Assembly: GCA_018883665.1 (NCBI GenBank)
Contig: JAHLFU010000201.1
Span: 1-5,968 of the forward strand
Source: Paraprevotella stercoravium
Lineage (GTDB): Bacteria > Bacteroidota > Bacteroidia > Bacteroidales > Bacteroidaceae
DNA: 5,968 bases
Direction of reading: 5' to 3'
Positions 1-5,847 of the stretch are shown here, one piece after another. The position numbers and the translations under genes were made by a program. Every line of letters begins with the position of its first letter. Within the stretch, counting starts at the first letter, position 1. Below the pieces are notes generated by a model that saw nothing but the letters and a program-made list of their open reading frames with translations, was not told where the DNA came from and did not search any database.

Positions 1-1
1 C

Positions 2-448
2 TATGTACGTATCAAAGGACAGACCACTACCGGTGTGCTCGAGGAAGTGAACGGAAAGAATGCGATTGTGACCTTCGGCGTGATGCGCACGAATGTGAAA
101 CTGGACCGTCTCGAAGCGGCTCAGGCACCGGAAAAGAAAGAGACTCCGGCGATTACGTATGTCAGCAAACAGACTCAGGACGCCGTATACGAACGGAAAC
201 TGCAGTTCAAACAAGATTTGGATGTGCGGGGTATGCGGGGTGATGAAGCCATACAGGCCGTGACGTATTTCATCGACGATGCTATCTTAGTAGGCATGAG
301 TCGTGTACGCATCCTGCACGGAACCGGATCGGGTATCCTGCGTACCCTCATCCGACAATATCTGCACGCTACACCGGGAGTCAAGAGTTTCCGCGACGAG
401 CATGTGCAGTTTGGCGGTGCGGGCATTACAGTCGTAGATTTGGTTTAA
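2..448 (+). CDS. mutS2: MutS2-type protein, C-terminal part (KOW-like segment and Smr domain); 5' end outside window
   Basis: Only the last 148 codons are present; the reading frame is open from base 2, so the start lies upstream of the window. Visible residues 1-40 resemble the KOW-like segment of MutS2 (Gly and Val rich, ending in LDRLE). A charged linker of about 30 residues follows. Residues 73-148 form an Smr domain, with the LDxRG motif (LDVRGMR, 73-79), the HGxGxG motif (HGTGSG, 106-111, followed by ILR) and the closing GGAG-ITVV segment (138-145). In known MutS2 proteins the N-terminal MutS-like ATPase binds branched DNA or collided ribosomes, and the Smr domain is a nuclease. Full-length proteins are about 780-830 aa. 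Other Smr proteins exist, but the KOW-like segment before the domain fits MutS2 best. The Lys of the common HGKGTG motif is Thr here. The gene ends 38 bp before the transporter gene, so co-transcription is possible. Confidence 0.9.
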   Translation, partial: YVRIKGQTTTGVLEEVNGKNAIVTFGVMRTNVKLDRLEAAQAPEKKETPAITYVSKQTQDAVYERKLQFKQDLDVRGMRGDEAIQAVTYFIDDAILVGMSRVRILHGTGSGILRTLIRQYLHATPGVKSFRDEHVQFGGAGITVVDLV

Positions 449-486
449 CACAGTACAACACAACAAAGGATAACAAAAATTGATTT

Positions 487-1875
487 ATGGAGACTAAACC
501 TAGAGGAAAATTTGCAAGTAAATTAGGTATTATTCTGGCTTCGGCCGGTTCAGCGGTAGGATTGGGCAATATCTGGCGCTTCCCTACAGAAACAGGAGAA
601 AACGGTGGAGCAGCCTTCTTACTGATCTATATCTGTTGCATTCTGCTTTTGGGATTACCGGTCATGCTCTCGGAGTTTATGATCAGACGACATGCACATG
701 CCAATGCGGCCACAGCTTTTGAGAAGCTGGCACCCGGAAAAAAACAATGGCACTGGATCGGACGATTGGGCGTCGTGACCGGCACCATGATTCTGAGTTT
801 TTACAACGTCGTGGCAGGATGGACCGCCAATTACTCGGTATGCGCCTTGGGTAACGGATTCAACCGGATGAGTGAAAGCGGTGATCCAAAAGTGTTTACC
901 GACTATTTCAATAGCTTCGTAACCGGAACCTATGAGCCAGTGGCTTATCTGATCGGATTCATGCTGCTAACGCATATCATCGTAGTACTAGGTGTAGAAA
1001 AGGGAATTGAACGGTTTTCCAAACTGATGATGCCACTATTGTTCATTCTATTACTCGTACTGGCCGGATGTGCACTGACCATGGAAGGAGCTGCTGAAGG
1101 ATTGCGTTTCCTTTTCCAGCCGGATTTCAGCAAAATCGATCCGGGTGTAGTACTGTCAGCCATGGGCCAGGCTTTCTTCTCGCTTTCTCTGGGAATCGGA
1201 TGCCTCTGTACTTACGCTTCCTATTTTAAAGAGGATGTCAATCTGGGTAAAACAGCCTTCAGTGTGGCCGGTATCGACACGATGGTAGCCGTCATTGCAG
1301 GTATCATTATCTTTCCGGCCGTTTTCTCTGTACCGGGTATGGAACCGACCGAAGGCCCCAAACTGGTTTTCGTAGCACTACCGCACATCTTTAAAGATGT
1401 ATTTGGCGGACTGCCACTGCTCTCCTATCTGGTGCCGTTTCTCTTTTATTTCCTATTGGTACTGGCTTCACTCACATCGACCATCTCCATGCACGAGGTG
1501 ATTACGGCTTACATCAGCGAAGTGCACCATCTGTCGCGCAAAGCGGCCGCCACTCTGGTCACCACAATTTGTATTGTGCTCAGCACCCTGTGTTCTCTTT
1601 CATTGGGAGCAGGTTCGGAATGGACCATCGGTGGCATGATGCTTTTTGATTTCTTCGACTATGCAACGGCCAAATGGATGCTGCCGGTGGGAGGATTTTT
1701 CATAGCCATCTTTGCCGGCTGGTTCCTGAACCGACAGATTCTTTGGGACGAGCTGACCAACAAGGGAAGTATCCGCTTCTATGGTTTCAAGGCGTTCCTG
1801 TTCCTGCTGCGTTTCGTGGCTCCATTGGGCATCCTACTTATTTTCCTGAACGAATTGGGTTGGCTGGCTTTTTAA
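487..1875 (+). CDS. Sodium-dependent transporter, neurotransmitter:sodium symporter (NSS/SNF, LeuT-fold) family
   Basis: This is a complete 462-aa inner-membrane protein with about 11 hydrophobic helices, a number typical of bacterial NSS members such as Tyt1. TM1 carries the family signature AVGLGNIWRFP (23-33). By alignment with LeuT, A23, V24 and N28 fall at sodium-site positions, and R31 matches the extracellular gate Arg30. Tyr106 in TM3 (SFYNVV) matches substrate-binding Tyr108. The unwound TM6 region reads FSLSLGIG (231-238). T330-S331 in TM8 (LTSTIS) match the Na2-site Thr354-Ser355. D391 in TM10 (FDFFDY) matches gate Asp404. The protein should import an amino acid or similar amine using the sodium gradient, but the substrate cannot be read from the sequence. 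The ATG start is the only one upstream of the signature. Its leader is A-rich with no strong Shine-Dalgarno sequence, as is usual in Bacteroidota. All ion-site residues that I can place are kept, so the protein looks functional. Confidence 0.93.
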   Translation: METKPRGKFASKLGIILASAGSAVGLGNIWRFPTETGENGGAAFLLIYICCILLLGLPVMLSEFMIRRHAHANAATAFEKLAPGKKQWHWIGRLGVVTGTMILSFYNVVAGWTANYSVCALGNGFNRMSESGDPKVFTDYFNSFVTGTYEPVAYLIGFMLLTHIIVVLGVEKGIERFSKLMMPLLFILLLVLAGCALTMEGAAEGLRFLFQPDFSKIDPGVVLSAMGQAFFSLSLGIGCLCTYASYFKEDVNLGKTAFSVAGIDTMVAVIAGIIIFPAVFSVPGMEPTEGPKLVFVALPHIFKDVFGGLPLLSYLVPFLFYFLLVLASLTSTISMHEVITAYISEVHHLSRKAAATLVTTICIVLSTLCSLSLGAGSEWTIGGMMLFDFFDYATAKWMLPVGGFFIAIFAGWFLNRQILWDELTNKGSIRFYGFKAFLFLLRFVAPLGILLIFLNELGWLAF

Positions 1876-1891
1876 AAAATAATGGATAAGA

Positions 1892-1944
1892 ATCAAAGCA
1901 GCACTTTTGTAACAGTTTGGTTGTTATAAAAGTGCTGCTTTGAT
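1892..1944. terminator. Long hairpin between convergent genes, probable bidirectional terminator
   Basis: Two 23-nt arms (ATCAAAGCAGCACTTTT... and its complement) enclose a 7-nt loop, GTTTGGT. All positions pair, with one G-U wobble 17 bp from the base. The hairpin lies 16 bp after the transporter stop and 45 bp before the stop of the leftward 238-aa gene, which is where a shared terminator is expected. Neither side has a clean U-tract: rightward the following bases are GTATATAAATT, and leftward a T-run appears only about 10 nt beyond the stem. A structural role in protecting the 3' end of the mRNA is therefore also possible. Confidence 0.7.
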
Positions 1945-1989
1945 GTATATAAATTCGCCGATGATCCGAGAAACGTTACCCCTATCTGT

Positions 1990-2706
1990 CTACGAACCTT
2001 GCAACATACGGGAAAAGGCATCAAAAGATTTTTCCATATATCCTAACTGGTAAGTAGTCAAACGCAACGAGAAGGTTCCTTTTAAATCAGACAGATCAAA
2101 ATAAGATTTGAAAAAACTAACCAAATTAAAAGAAAAAGAATCGCCCCGCTTCATCAGATACACACAACATTGATATAGCCGTTTCCTTTCGTGTTCCAAC
2201 TGACGTAGCGTTTGGAACAATACAAAACCACCTAGCAGCGTAAGCTCACAACGTAACAGAAGTTCCAGAATTTCCTCTACATGCGAAAAAGCCAATCCTC
2301 GTATCATTGCTTCCGCCTGTTCGGGTCTCGTCAACAAAGGAAAAATATACAGAAAAAATTTTCGTTTGTCTATCTCACATTGCCTTTCATGCCAATAGGC
2401 ACACAAGCGGAGGAATCCGGGATGCTCCAGGTGAAATCCGTCTTTTGACAAACGTGCCGGGACAGCCTTAAGAAAGGTTACCAGAAAAGCCTTGGAGTTG
2501 TAATCACACAAATCATAACATAATGACCAATACTGCTCTTCACTGAGTTCCGGCAAAATATGTAAAGACAAGATTGTTCCCACCGAACGGAAAGAAGAAT
2601 GGCTTAACGAATCCAGAAAAGAAAGCAACGCACCAGAATCAGCCGCATAAATAAGTGCGGCCAAACGCTTGTGCAATATCGGATTATAAGCTCTCTCTTT
2701 TGCCAT
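1990..2706 (-). CDS. Hypothetical helical protein, 238 aa
   Basis: I do not recognise this family. The 238-residue product has no signal peptide and no clear membrane helix. It is rich in Leu, Phe, Ser, Cys, Lys and Arg and reads as successive amphipathic helices, somewhat like a helical-repeat (HEAT or TPR-like) scaffold, so a cytoplasmic protein is likely. Several Cys occur (for example in LCYDLCDY and YQCCVYL), but there is no spaced metal-binding pattern. The ATG start is chosen because the next Met lies more than 130 residues in. That ATG sits immediately after the U-tract of the tRNA-Thr terminator, leaving no room for a normal leader. Expression must come from terminator readthrough, a leaderless promoter inside the terminator or tRNA region, or a later non-ATG start such as the TTG at codon 11. 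It ends in TAG, converging on the transporter gene. The long, clean frame supports a real gene. Confidence 0.75.
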   Translation of the reverse strand: MAKERAYNPILHKRLAALIYAADSGALLSFLDSLSHSSFRSVGTILSLHILPELSEEQYWSLCYDLCDYNSKAFLVTFLKAVPARLSKDGFHLEHPGFLRLCAYWHERQCEIDKRKFFLYIFPLLTRPEQAEAMIRGLAFSHVEEILELLLRCELTLLGGFVLFQTLRQLEHERKRLYQCCVYLMKRGDSFSFNLVSFFKSYFDLSDLKGTFSLRLTTYQLGYMEKSFDAFSRMLQGS

Positions 2707-2740
2707 AAAAACAAAAAAGGCGAAACTTGAAGTTTCGCCT
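2707..2740 (-). terminator. Intrinsic terminator of the SRP RNA-tRNA-Thr unit
   Basis: On the minus strand a perfect inverted repeat of 11-nt arms (AGGCGAAACTT / AAGTTTCGCCT, one base between) is followed directly by TTTTTTGTTTTT. This is a textbook rho-independent terminator. It starts 13 nt after the tRNA 3' end. Its U-tract ends at the base just before the ATG of the 238-aa gene, so it may also control how much transcription enters that gene. Confidence 0.9.
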
Positions 2741-2753
2741 CATCTTTAACTTG

Positions 2754-2827
2754 AGCCTCTTGTCGGATTCGAACCAACGACCCCGAGATTACAAATCACG
2801 TGCTCTGGCCAACTGAGCTAAAGAGGC
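2754..2827 (-). tRNA. tRNA-Thr, anticodon UGU
   Basis: The minus strand folds into a full cloverleaf: a perfect acceptor stem GCCTCTT / AAGAGGC, D arm GCTC / GAGC with loop AGTTGGCCA, anticodon loop TTTGTAA with anticodon TGT (threonine, codon ACA and wobble), variable loop GGGTC, and T arm GTTGG-TTCGAAT-CCGAC. The anticodon stem CGTGA / TCTCG has one U-U mismatch at positions 29-41. The discriminator base is U, and CCA is not encoded (the following bases are CAA), so the 3' end must be completed by the CCA-adding enzyme. It lies four nucleotides downstream of the SRP RNA stem and upstream of a strong terminator. Confidence 0.96.
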
Positions 2828-2831
2828 GGGT

Positions 2832-2927
2832 GGGAAAGCAATCTGCATCGCGCCGCTACAACCAACTACCCTTGCTGCGATCAAGCCCTGGGGGATTCGA
2901 AGGGAGCTGGCCGTACAGGACTTTCCC
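2832..2927 (-). ncRNA. ffs: Signal recognition particle RNA, small bacterial type (4.5S-like)
   Basis: The minus strand encodes a hairpin-type RNA of about 96 nt. Its ends pair perfectly (GGGAAAG at 2927-2921 with CTTTCCC at 2838-2832). The apical part keeps the SRP signature: CAGG (2890-2887) and AGCA (2876-2873) face each other as the Ffh M-domain-binding internal loop, separated by ten nucleotides exactly as in E. coli 4.5S RNA, and flanked by a C-run and a GGG that close the next helix. The distal side, GTTGGTTGTAGC, followed by GATGCAGATTGC, resembles the 3' arm of other 4.5S RNAs. The RNA should join Ffh to form the SRP that targets inner-membrane proteins co-translationally. The terminal loop is unusual (UUGAUC in place of the CGGAAG of E. 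coli). A consensus promoter lies just upstream and tRNA-Thr begins four nucleotides after the 3' arm, so the two are probably one transcript. The mature ends are estimates from pairing. Confidence 0.85.
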
Positions 2928-2938
2928 GTTTGCGGTTG

Positions 2939-2969
2939 CAAAGGTATGCATTTTTATTAAACCTGCAAA
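2939..2969 (-). promoter_or_regulatory. Consensus Bacteroidota promoter for ffs-tRNA-Thr
   Basis: On the minus strand, TTTG (2969-2966) and TACCTTTG (2946-2939) are separated by 19 nt, a full match to the Bacteroides -33 TTTG and -7 TAnnTTTG consensus. Transcription would begin near 2930-2935, a few bases before the 5' arm of the SRP RNA. This supports the RNA call and its strand. Confidence 0.85.
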
Positions 2970-2980
2970 ACTTTCCGTTA

Positions 2981-3000
2981 TTTTTTTTCATATTTTTTTT
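2981..3000 (-). promoter_or_regulatory. Two A-tracts upstream of the ffs promoter, possible UP element
   Basis: On the minus strand two runs of eight A (2981-2988 and 2993-3000) are separated by four bases, so they repeat every 12 bp. They lie about 47-66 bp upstream of the inferred start, where the RNA polymerase alpha C-terminal domain binds A-rich UP elements at strong stable-RNA promoters. The position and composition are visible; the activity is inferred. Confidence 0.45.
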
Positions 3001-3097
3001 GTCACTCAACTCATAAAAGGCAGAATATTTCTCATAATCAACCATTTGTCCATCTCAAAAAAAAAGTATTAAATAATGGCATTCTGCTTTTTTTTAC

Positions 3098-3105
3098 TAC
3101 CTTTG
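3098..3105 (+). promoter_or_regulatory. -7 promoter box of the DUF4199-glycosyltransferase operon
   Basis: TACCTTTG matches TAnnTTTG exactly and lies 26 bp before the first ATG of the rightward operon, giving a leader of about 20 A/T-rich bases. At the expected distance upstream there is only a weak -33 match (AATG at 3075-3078, 19-nt spacing). The spacer contains a run of eight T (3088-3095). Two divergent promoters therefore share the AT-rich interval 2940-3105. Confidence 0.7.
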
Positions 3106-3131
3106 TAGGCGTATTTAAACAATTATACAAA

Positions 3132-3680
3132 ATGGACAACACTTTTGACTATCATAAAGCCCGAACATATGCCAGTCGATACGGCGCTATTGTAGGCCTT
3201 TGCTGGATTCTCAGTTTTCTATCTTATATGGGTGGACTGACAACTCCTTTTCTTGCCGATATAGGTTTGATTCTGGGAATCGCTTCTGTTTTCGTGGCCG
3301 GAAATATCATACGTTATTATCATAACGCGTGCCAGTCACTGACCTTCGGTAAAGCCTGGTGGATGGCAATCACCTTATATTTATGCGCCACATTGCTGAC
3401 CGCCATTGTGCAATACATTTACTTCGAATATATGGATCATGGTACACTGGCACAGACTTATGAACAGCTGCTCACGGCTCCCGAATATCAGGAGCTGCTC
3501 CAGCAAATGCTACCTCAGACCAGTGACACCAATCTGATACAGGATATGATTAACCTGCTTTATAGCATCACTCCTATTCAGATGACTTTCCAGTTATTGG
3601 TTTACAATCTGTTTTTGGGACTATTTCTGTCTTTGCCGACCGCATTACTGGGAAGAAGAAAAAAAATCATTAAACAATAA
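3132..3680 (+). CDS. Four-helix inner-membrane protein, DUF4199-like
   Basis: The 182-aa product has a short charged N-terminus and four hydrophobic helices at about residues 18-36, 40-62, 73-98 and 149-173. A polar, Gln- and Glu-rich stretch (about 105-145) lies between helices 3 and 4. The C-terminus is basic (GRRKKIIKQ), suggesting it faces the cytoplasm. The size, topology and placement directly before a GT2 glycosyltransferase fit the DUF4199 family common in Bacteroidota, whose function is unknown. The gene is first in the operon, 26 bp after a TAnnTTTG box, and its stop is 21 bp before the glycosyltransferase ATG. It may be a membrane partner of that enzyme, but only gene order supports this. 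The family label is from memory and no enzymatic motif is visible. Confidence 0.8.
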   Translation: MDNTFDYHKARTYASRYGAIVGLCWILSFLSYMGGLTTPFLADIGLILGIASVFVAGNIIRYYHNACQSLTFGKAWWMAITLYLCATLLTAIVQYIYFEYMDHGTLAQTYEQLLTAPEYQELLQQMLPQTSDTNLIQDMINLLYSITPIQMTFQLLVYNLFLGLFLSLPTALLGRRKKIIKQ

Positions 3681-3701
3681 AAAACTCACTACTTTAGTTA
3701 T

Positions 3702-4658
3702 ATGGACATATCTGTTATCGTACCTCTCTATAATGAGGAAGAATCCTTGCCCGAATTGTATGCATGGATTAAAAGAGTGATGGACGAACATAAGTTCTCT
3801 TATGAAATCATCTTTGTAAATGACGGAAGTACGGATCACTCCTGGGACGTAATTGAAAATTTACAGAAAAATGGCAACGGTTGCGTAAAAGGAATCAAAT
3901 TCCGTAGAAACTACGGAAAAAGTCCGGCTTTATATTGTGGATTCAAAAAGGCAGAAGGCAATGTCGTTATCACTATGGATGCCGACTTACAGGACTCACC
4001 TGATGAGATCCCGGAACTTTACCGCATGATCACTGAAGACGGATATGATTTGGTATCAGGCTACAAACAAAAACGGTATGACCCGCTTTCAAAAACCATA
4101 CCAACCAAACTTTTCAACGCAACGGCACGTAAAGTCAGCGGCATCCACAACTTGCACGATTTCAACTGTGGTTTGAAAGCGTATCGCAAAGAAGTAGTCA
4201 AAAATATAGAGGTGTATGGAGAGATGCACCGCTACATCCCTTATTTGGCTAAGAATGCCGGATTCAACAAAATCGGAGAAAAAGTAGTGCACCATCAGGC
4301 CCGAAAATTCGGAAGCACTAAATTTGGTGGCTGGAACCGTTTCTTTAACGGTTACCTGGACCTGATTTCCCTCTGGTTCCTAAGCAGTTTCGGACTAAAG
4401 CCGATGCACGTATTCGGTCTGCTGGGTTCAATCATGTTTTTTATTGGATTCATCGCAGTTGTCATTGTCGGTGTCGATAAACTGTACGCCTTGCATAGCG
4501 GACAACCCTACCGCCTGGTAACAGACTCCCCCTATTTTTACATAGCGCTGACTATGATGATCATCGGAACCCAGTTATTCCTGGCCGGATTTATCGGTGA
4601 GCTAGTATCCCGGAACGCCCCCGAACGAAACAACTATCAGATTGAAAAAGAGATTTAA
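3702..4658 (+). CDS. GT2-family glycosyltransferase, polyprenyl-phosphate type (DPM1/GtrB-like), with two C-terminal membrane helices
   Basis: This is a complete 318-aa protein. The GT-A domain opens with VIVPLYNEEESL (5-16), has the nucleotide-binding DGSTD (41-45), the metal-binding DAD within DADLQDSP (93-100), and GYKQKRYD (120-127). Next come FNCGLKAYR (154-162), MHRYIP (175-180), and the conserved RKFGSTKFG (201-209) that precedes the membrane part in the DPM1/GtrB group. Two membrane helices follow (about 234-257 and 277-300), then a short tail. Such enzymes move a sugar from a nucleotide donor to undecaprenyl or another polyprenyl phosphate at the cytoplasmic face, supplying a lipid-linked sugar for envelope glycans or protein glycosylation. 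The sugar is not readable; phosphomannose or phosphoglucose synthase are guesses. All motifs are intact. It sits second in an operon behind a membrane protein and one nucleotide before the lipoprotein ATG (TAACATG). Confidence 0.92.
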   Translation: MDISVIVPLYNEEESLPELYAWIKRVMDEHKFSYEIIFVNDGSTDHSWDVIENLQKNGNGCVKGIKFRRNYGKSPALYCGFKKAEGNVVITMDADLQDSPDEIPELYRMITEDGYDLVSGYKQKRYDPLSKTIPTKLFNATARKVSGIHNLHDFNCGLKAYRKEVVKNIEVYGEMHRYIPYLAKNAGFNKIGEKVVHHQARKFGSTKFGGWNRFFNGYLDLISLWFLSSFGLKPMHVFGLLGSIMFFIGFIAVVIVGVDKLYALHSGQPYRLVTDSPYFYIALTMMIIGTQLFLAGFIGELVSRNAPERNNYQIEKEI

Positions 4659-4659
4659 C

Positions 4660-5157
4660 ATGAGTATCAAACATTTCATGTCCGTATGGAGCGCAGGACT
4701 TCTGTGCTCCGCTTTCGTATCTTGTAATGAAGCCGGTTGCCCTTTAAATAATACAGTAGTTGCGGAATTCAATTTCTATCAGATGGCCGACGGTCAACTT
4801 CAGAAGGCGCGACTCACAGACACTTTAACTGTAACTGCAGTAGGAACAGACTCGATACTGATCAATCGTGATCTAGGTGTCAGCGAGCTTCAAATCCCAC
4901 TAAGTTATGCCCGACCGACTGATACGCTTTCATTCCGATATGCCAGTAACAGAGGTACGGTAATATACGATACCATTATCATCCAAAAAGAAAGCTATCA
5001 AAATTTTGAGGCACCGGAATGCCCCACTGTAACCTTTCACAACATCAAGGCGATCAAATCAACCCATCAATACATTGATACGGTACAAATCGTAAACCCG
5101 AACATCAACTATAATGCTACAGAAAATTTTAAGATCGTGTTTTATACTACTGAGTAG
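4660..5157 (+). CDS. Small lipoprotein, DUF6452-like
   Basis: The 165-aa product starts at an ATG one base after the glycosyltransferase stop. An in-frame TTG at 4642 would add six residues but lies inside the upstream gene and adds nothing to the signal peptide. Residues 1-22 form a lipoprotein signal: basic start (MSIKHF), hydrophobic core, and Cys22 in SAFVSC, an acceptable loose Bacteroidota lipobox. The residues after Cys22 (NEAG) hold only one acid, so the acidic surface-export signal of Bacteroides lipoproteins is not evident. The rest is beta-rich, with alternating polar and hydrophobic strands, and keeps two further Cys (C27 and C121) that could form a disulfide. The gene position and size recall DUF6452, of unknown function; that name is from memory. 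Its 3' end overlaps the next gene by 44 nt, suggesting tightly linked expression. Confidence 0.8.
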   Translation: MSIKHFMSVWSAGLLCSAFVSCNEAGCPLNNTVVAEFNFYQMADGQLQKARLTDTLTVTAVGTDSILINRDLGVSELQIPLSYARPTDTLSFRYASNRGTVIYDTIIIQKESYQNFEAPECPTVTFHNIKAIKSTHQYIDTVQIVNPNINYNATENFKIVFYTTE

Positions 5158-5821
5158 TGCGGTATGCGTTTCTGCGGCAGCACAAAACACGGAAACGAAA
5201 ACCCAACCAGAGCCTAAACAGAAAATCATCATCGGTACCGACAAAGAAAAGGTTCCGGTATTTTGTGGTTTATCAGTGTCCGTAGATCTGGTTGGCGCAG
5301 TCATGAAAGCAATCAACAGCAACTTTGCACAGACCGAAGCGGCCTTACGCCTGAATTTTAAAGAAAAATATTTTCCGGTATTCGAATTGGGATACGGTTT
5401 CTCTGATTATGTATCTGAAGAAACAGACAAATGTTCCAAGACCAATGCCCCATATATGCGTATCGGAATGGACTACAATTTCACCAAGAAAAGAAACGGA
5501 AACCGCCTGTATGCCGGAATACGCTATGGATTTAGTCATTTCCGATATGATTTGGCTGATGCCTCGTATCGGGACCCGGTATGGAATCAGCCTTTGCCTT
5601 TTTATTTAAATGGCGAAGCCGGAAACGCACAATGGGGAGAAGCGGTTTTCGGACTGGAAACCCGTTTGTGGAAATTTATTCAGCTAGGATGGAACTTAAG
5701 ATATAAAAAACGTTTTTCCCAACACGTAAGCAAGCAAGGCGCTCCCTGGTATTTGCCCGGATTCGGAAAAAACGGATCCACCTGCTTTGGAGGAACTTTC
5801 AATCTAATCTTCGAAATTTAA
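5114..5821 (+). CDS. Secreted beta-rich, probable outer-membrane protein, DUF6048-like
   Basis: The 235-aa product begins with a classical signal peptide: KILR basic start, a hydrophobic core, and likely cleavage after AAA before Gln24 (SAAAQ). A Pro/Gln/Lys-rich linker follows. After about residue 47 it consists mainly of alternating aromatic and polar segments typical of membrane beta-strands (about 86-96, 113-124, 131-145, 174-198 and 224-235). This suggests a small outer-membrane beta-barrel of roughly eight strands, resembling DUF6048 proteins of Bacteroidales (name from memory, function unknown). The ATG lies 44 nt inside the lipoprotein gene, in the +1 frame. The next Met is at about residue 64, beyond the signal peptide, so the overlapping start is the only one that gives export. 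A lipoprotein and a barrel encoded together could form a complex, which is inferred. The protein ends in FEI rather than the usual terminal Phe. Confidence 0.78.
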   Translation: MLQKILRSCFILLSSAVCVSAAAQNTETKTQPEPKQKIIIGTDKEKVPVFCGLSVSVDLVGAVMKAINSNFAQTEAALRLNFKEKYFPVFELGYGFSDYVSEETDKCSKTNAPYMRIGMDYNFTKKRNGNRLYAGIRYGFSHFRYDLADASYRDPVWNQPLPFYLNGEAGNAQWGEAVFGLETRLWKFIQLGWNLRYKKRFSQHVSKQGAPWYLPGFGKNGSTCFGGTFNLIFEI

Positions 5822-5847
5822 TCGCAAGTAACAAGTAAACGGATAAT

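Noticed and set aside
945..1163. Leftward frame inside the transporter gene, and similar frames at 175-426, 1674-1889, 3645-3839, 4089-4295, 5059-5322, 5345-5539 and 5409-5609
   Set aside because: All are short, overlap well-supported genes in other frames and show no family motif; they are shadows of the real coding strand.
1892..1944. Hairpin as a miniature transposable element
   Set aside because: There is no internal sequence beyond a 7-nt loop and no flanking target-site duplication; its position between convergent stops fits a terminator better.
2754..2827. tRNA-Thr as an attachment site for an integrated element
   Set aside because: tRNA genes are common integration targets, but there is no integrase, no repeat of the tRNA 3' end in the window, and the flanking genes look like core chromosome.
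2800..3072. Rightward 90-aa open reading frame across the tRNA and SRP RNA
   Set aside because: It begins inside the tRNA, runs antisense through both RNA genes and ends in poly-T sequence coding for Phe-rich text; nothing suggests a protein.
3702..3704. A promoter directly before the glycosyltransferase gene
   Set aside because: The 21-bp gap holds TACTTTAG, which lacks the TTTG end of the -7 consensus, and is too close to the ATG; co-transcription with the upstream gene is simpler.
4642..4659. TTG as start of the lipoprotein gene
   Set aside because: It lies within the glycosyltransferase gene and only adds six residues; the ATG at 4660 gives a normal lipoprotein signal right after the upstream stop.
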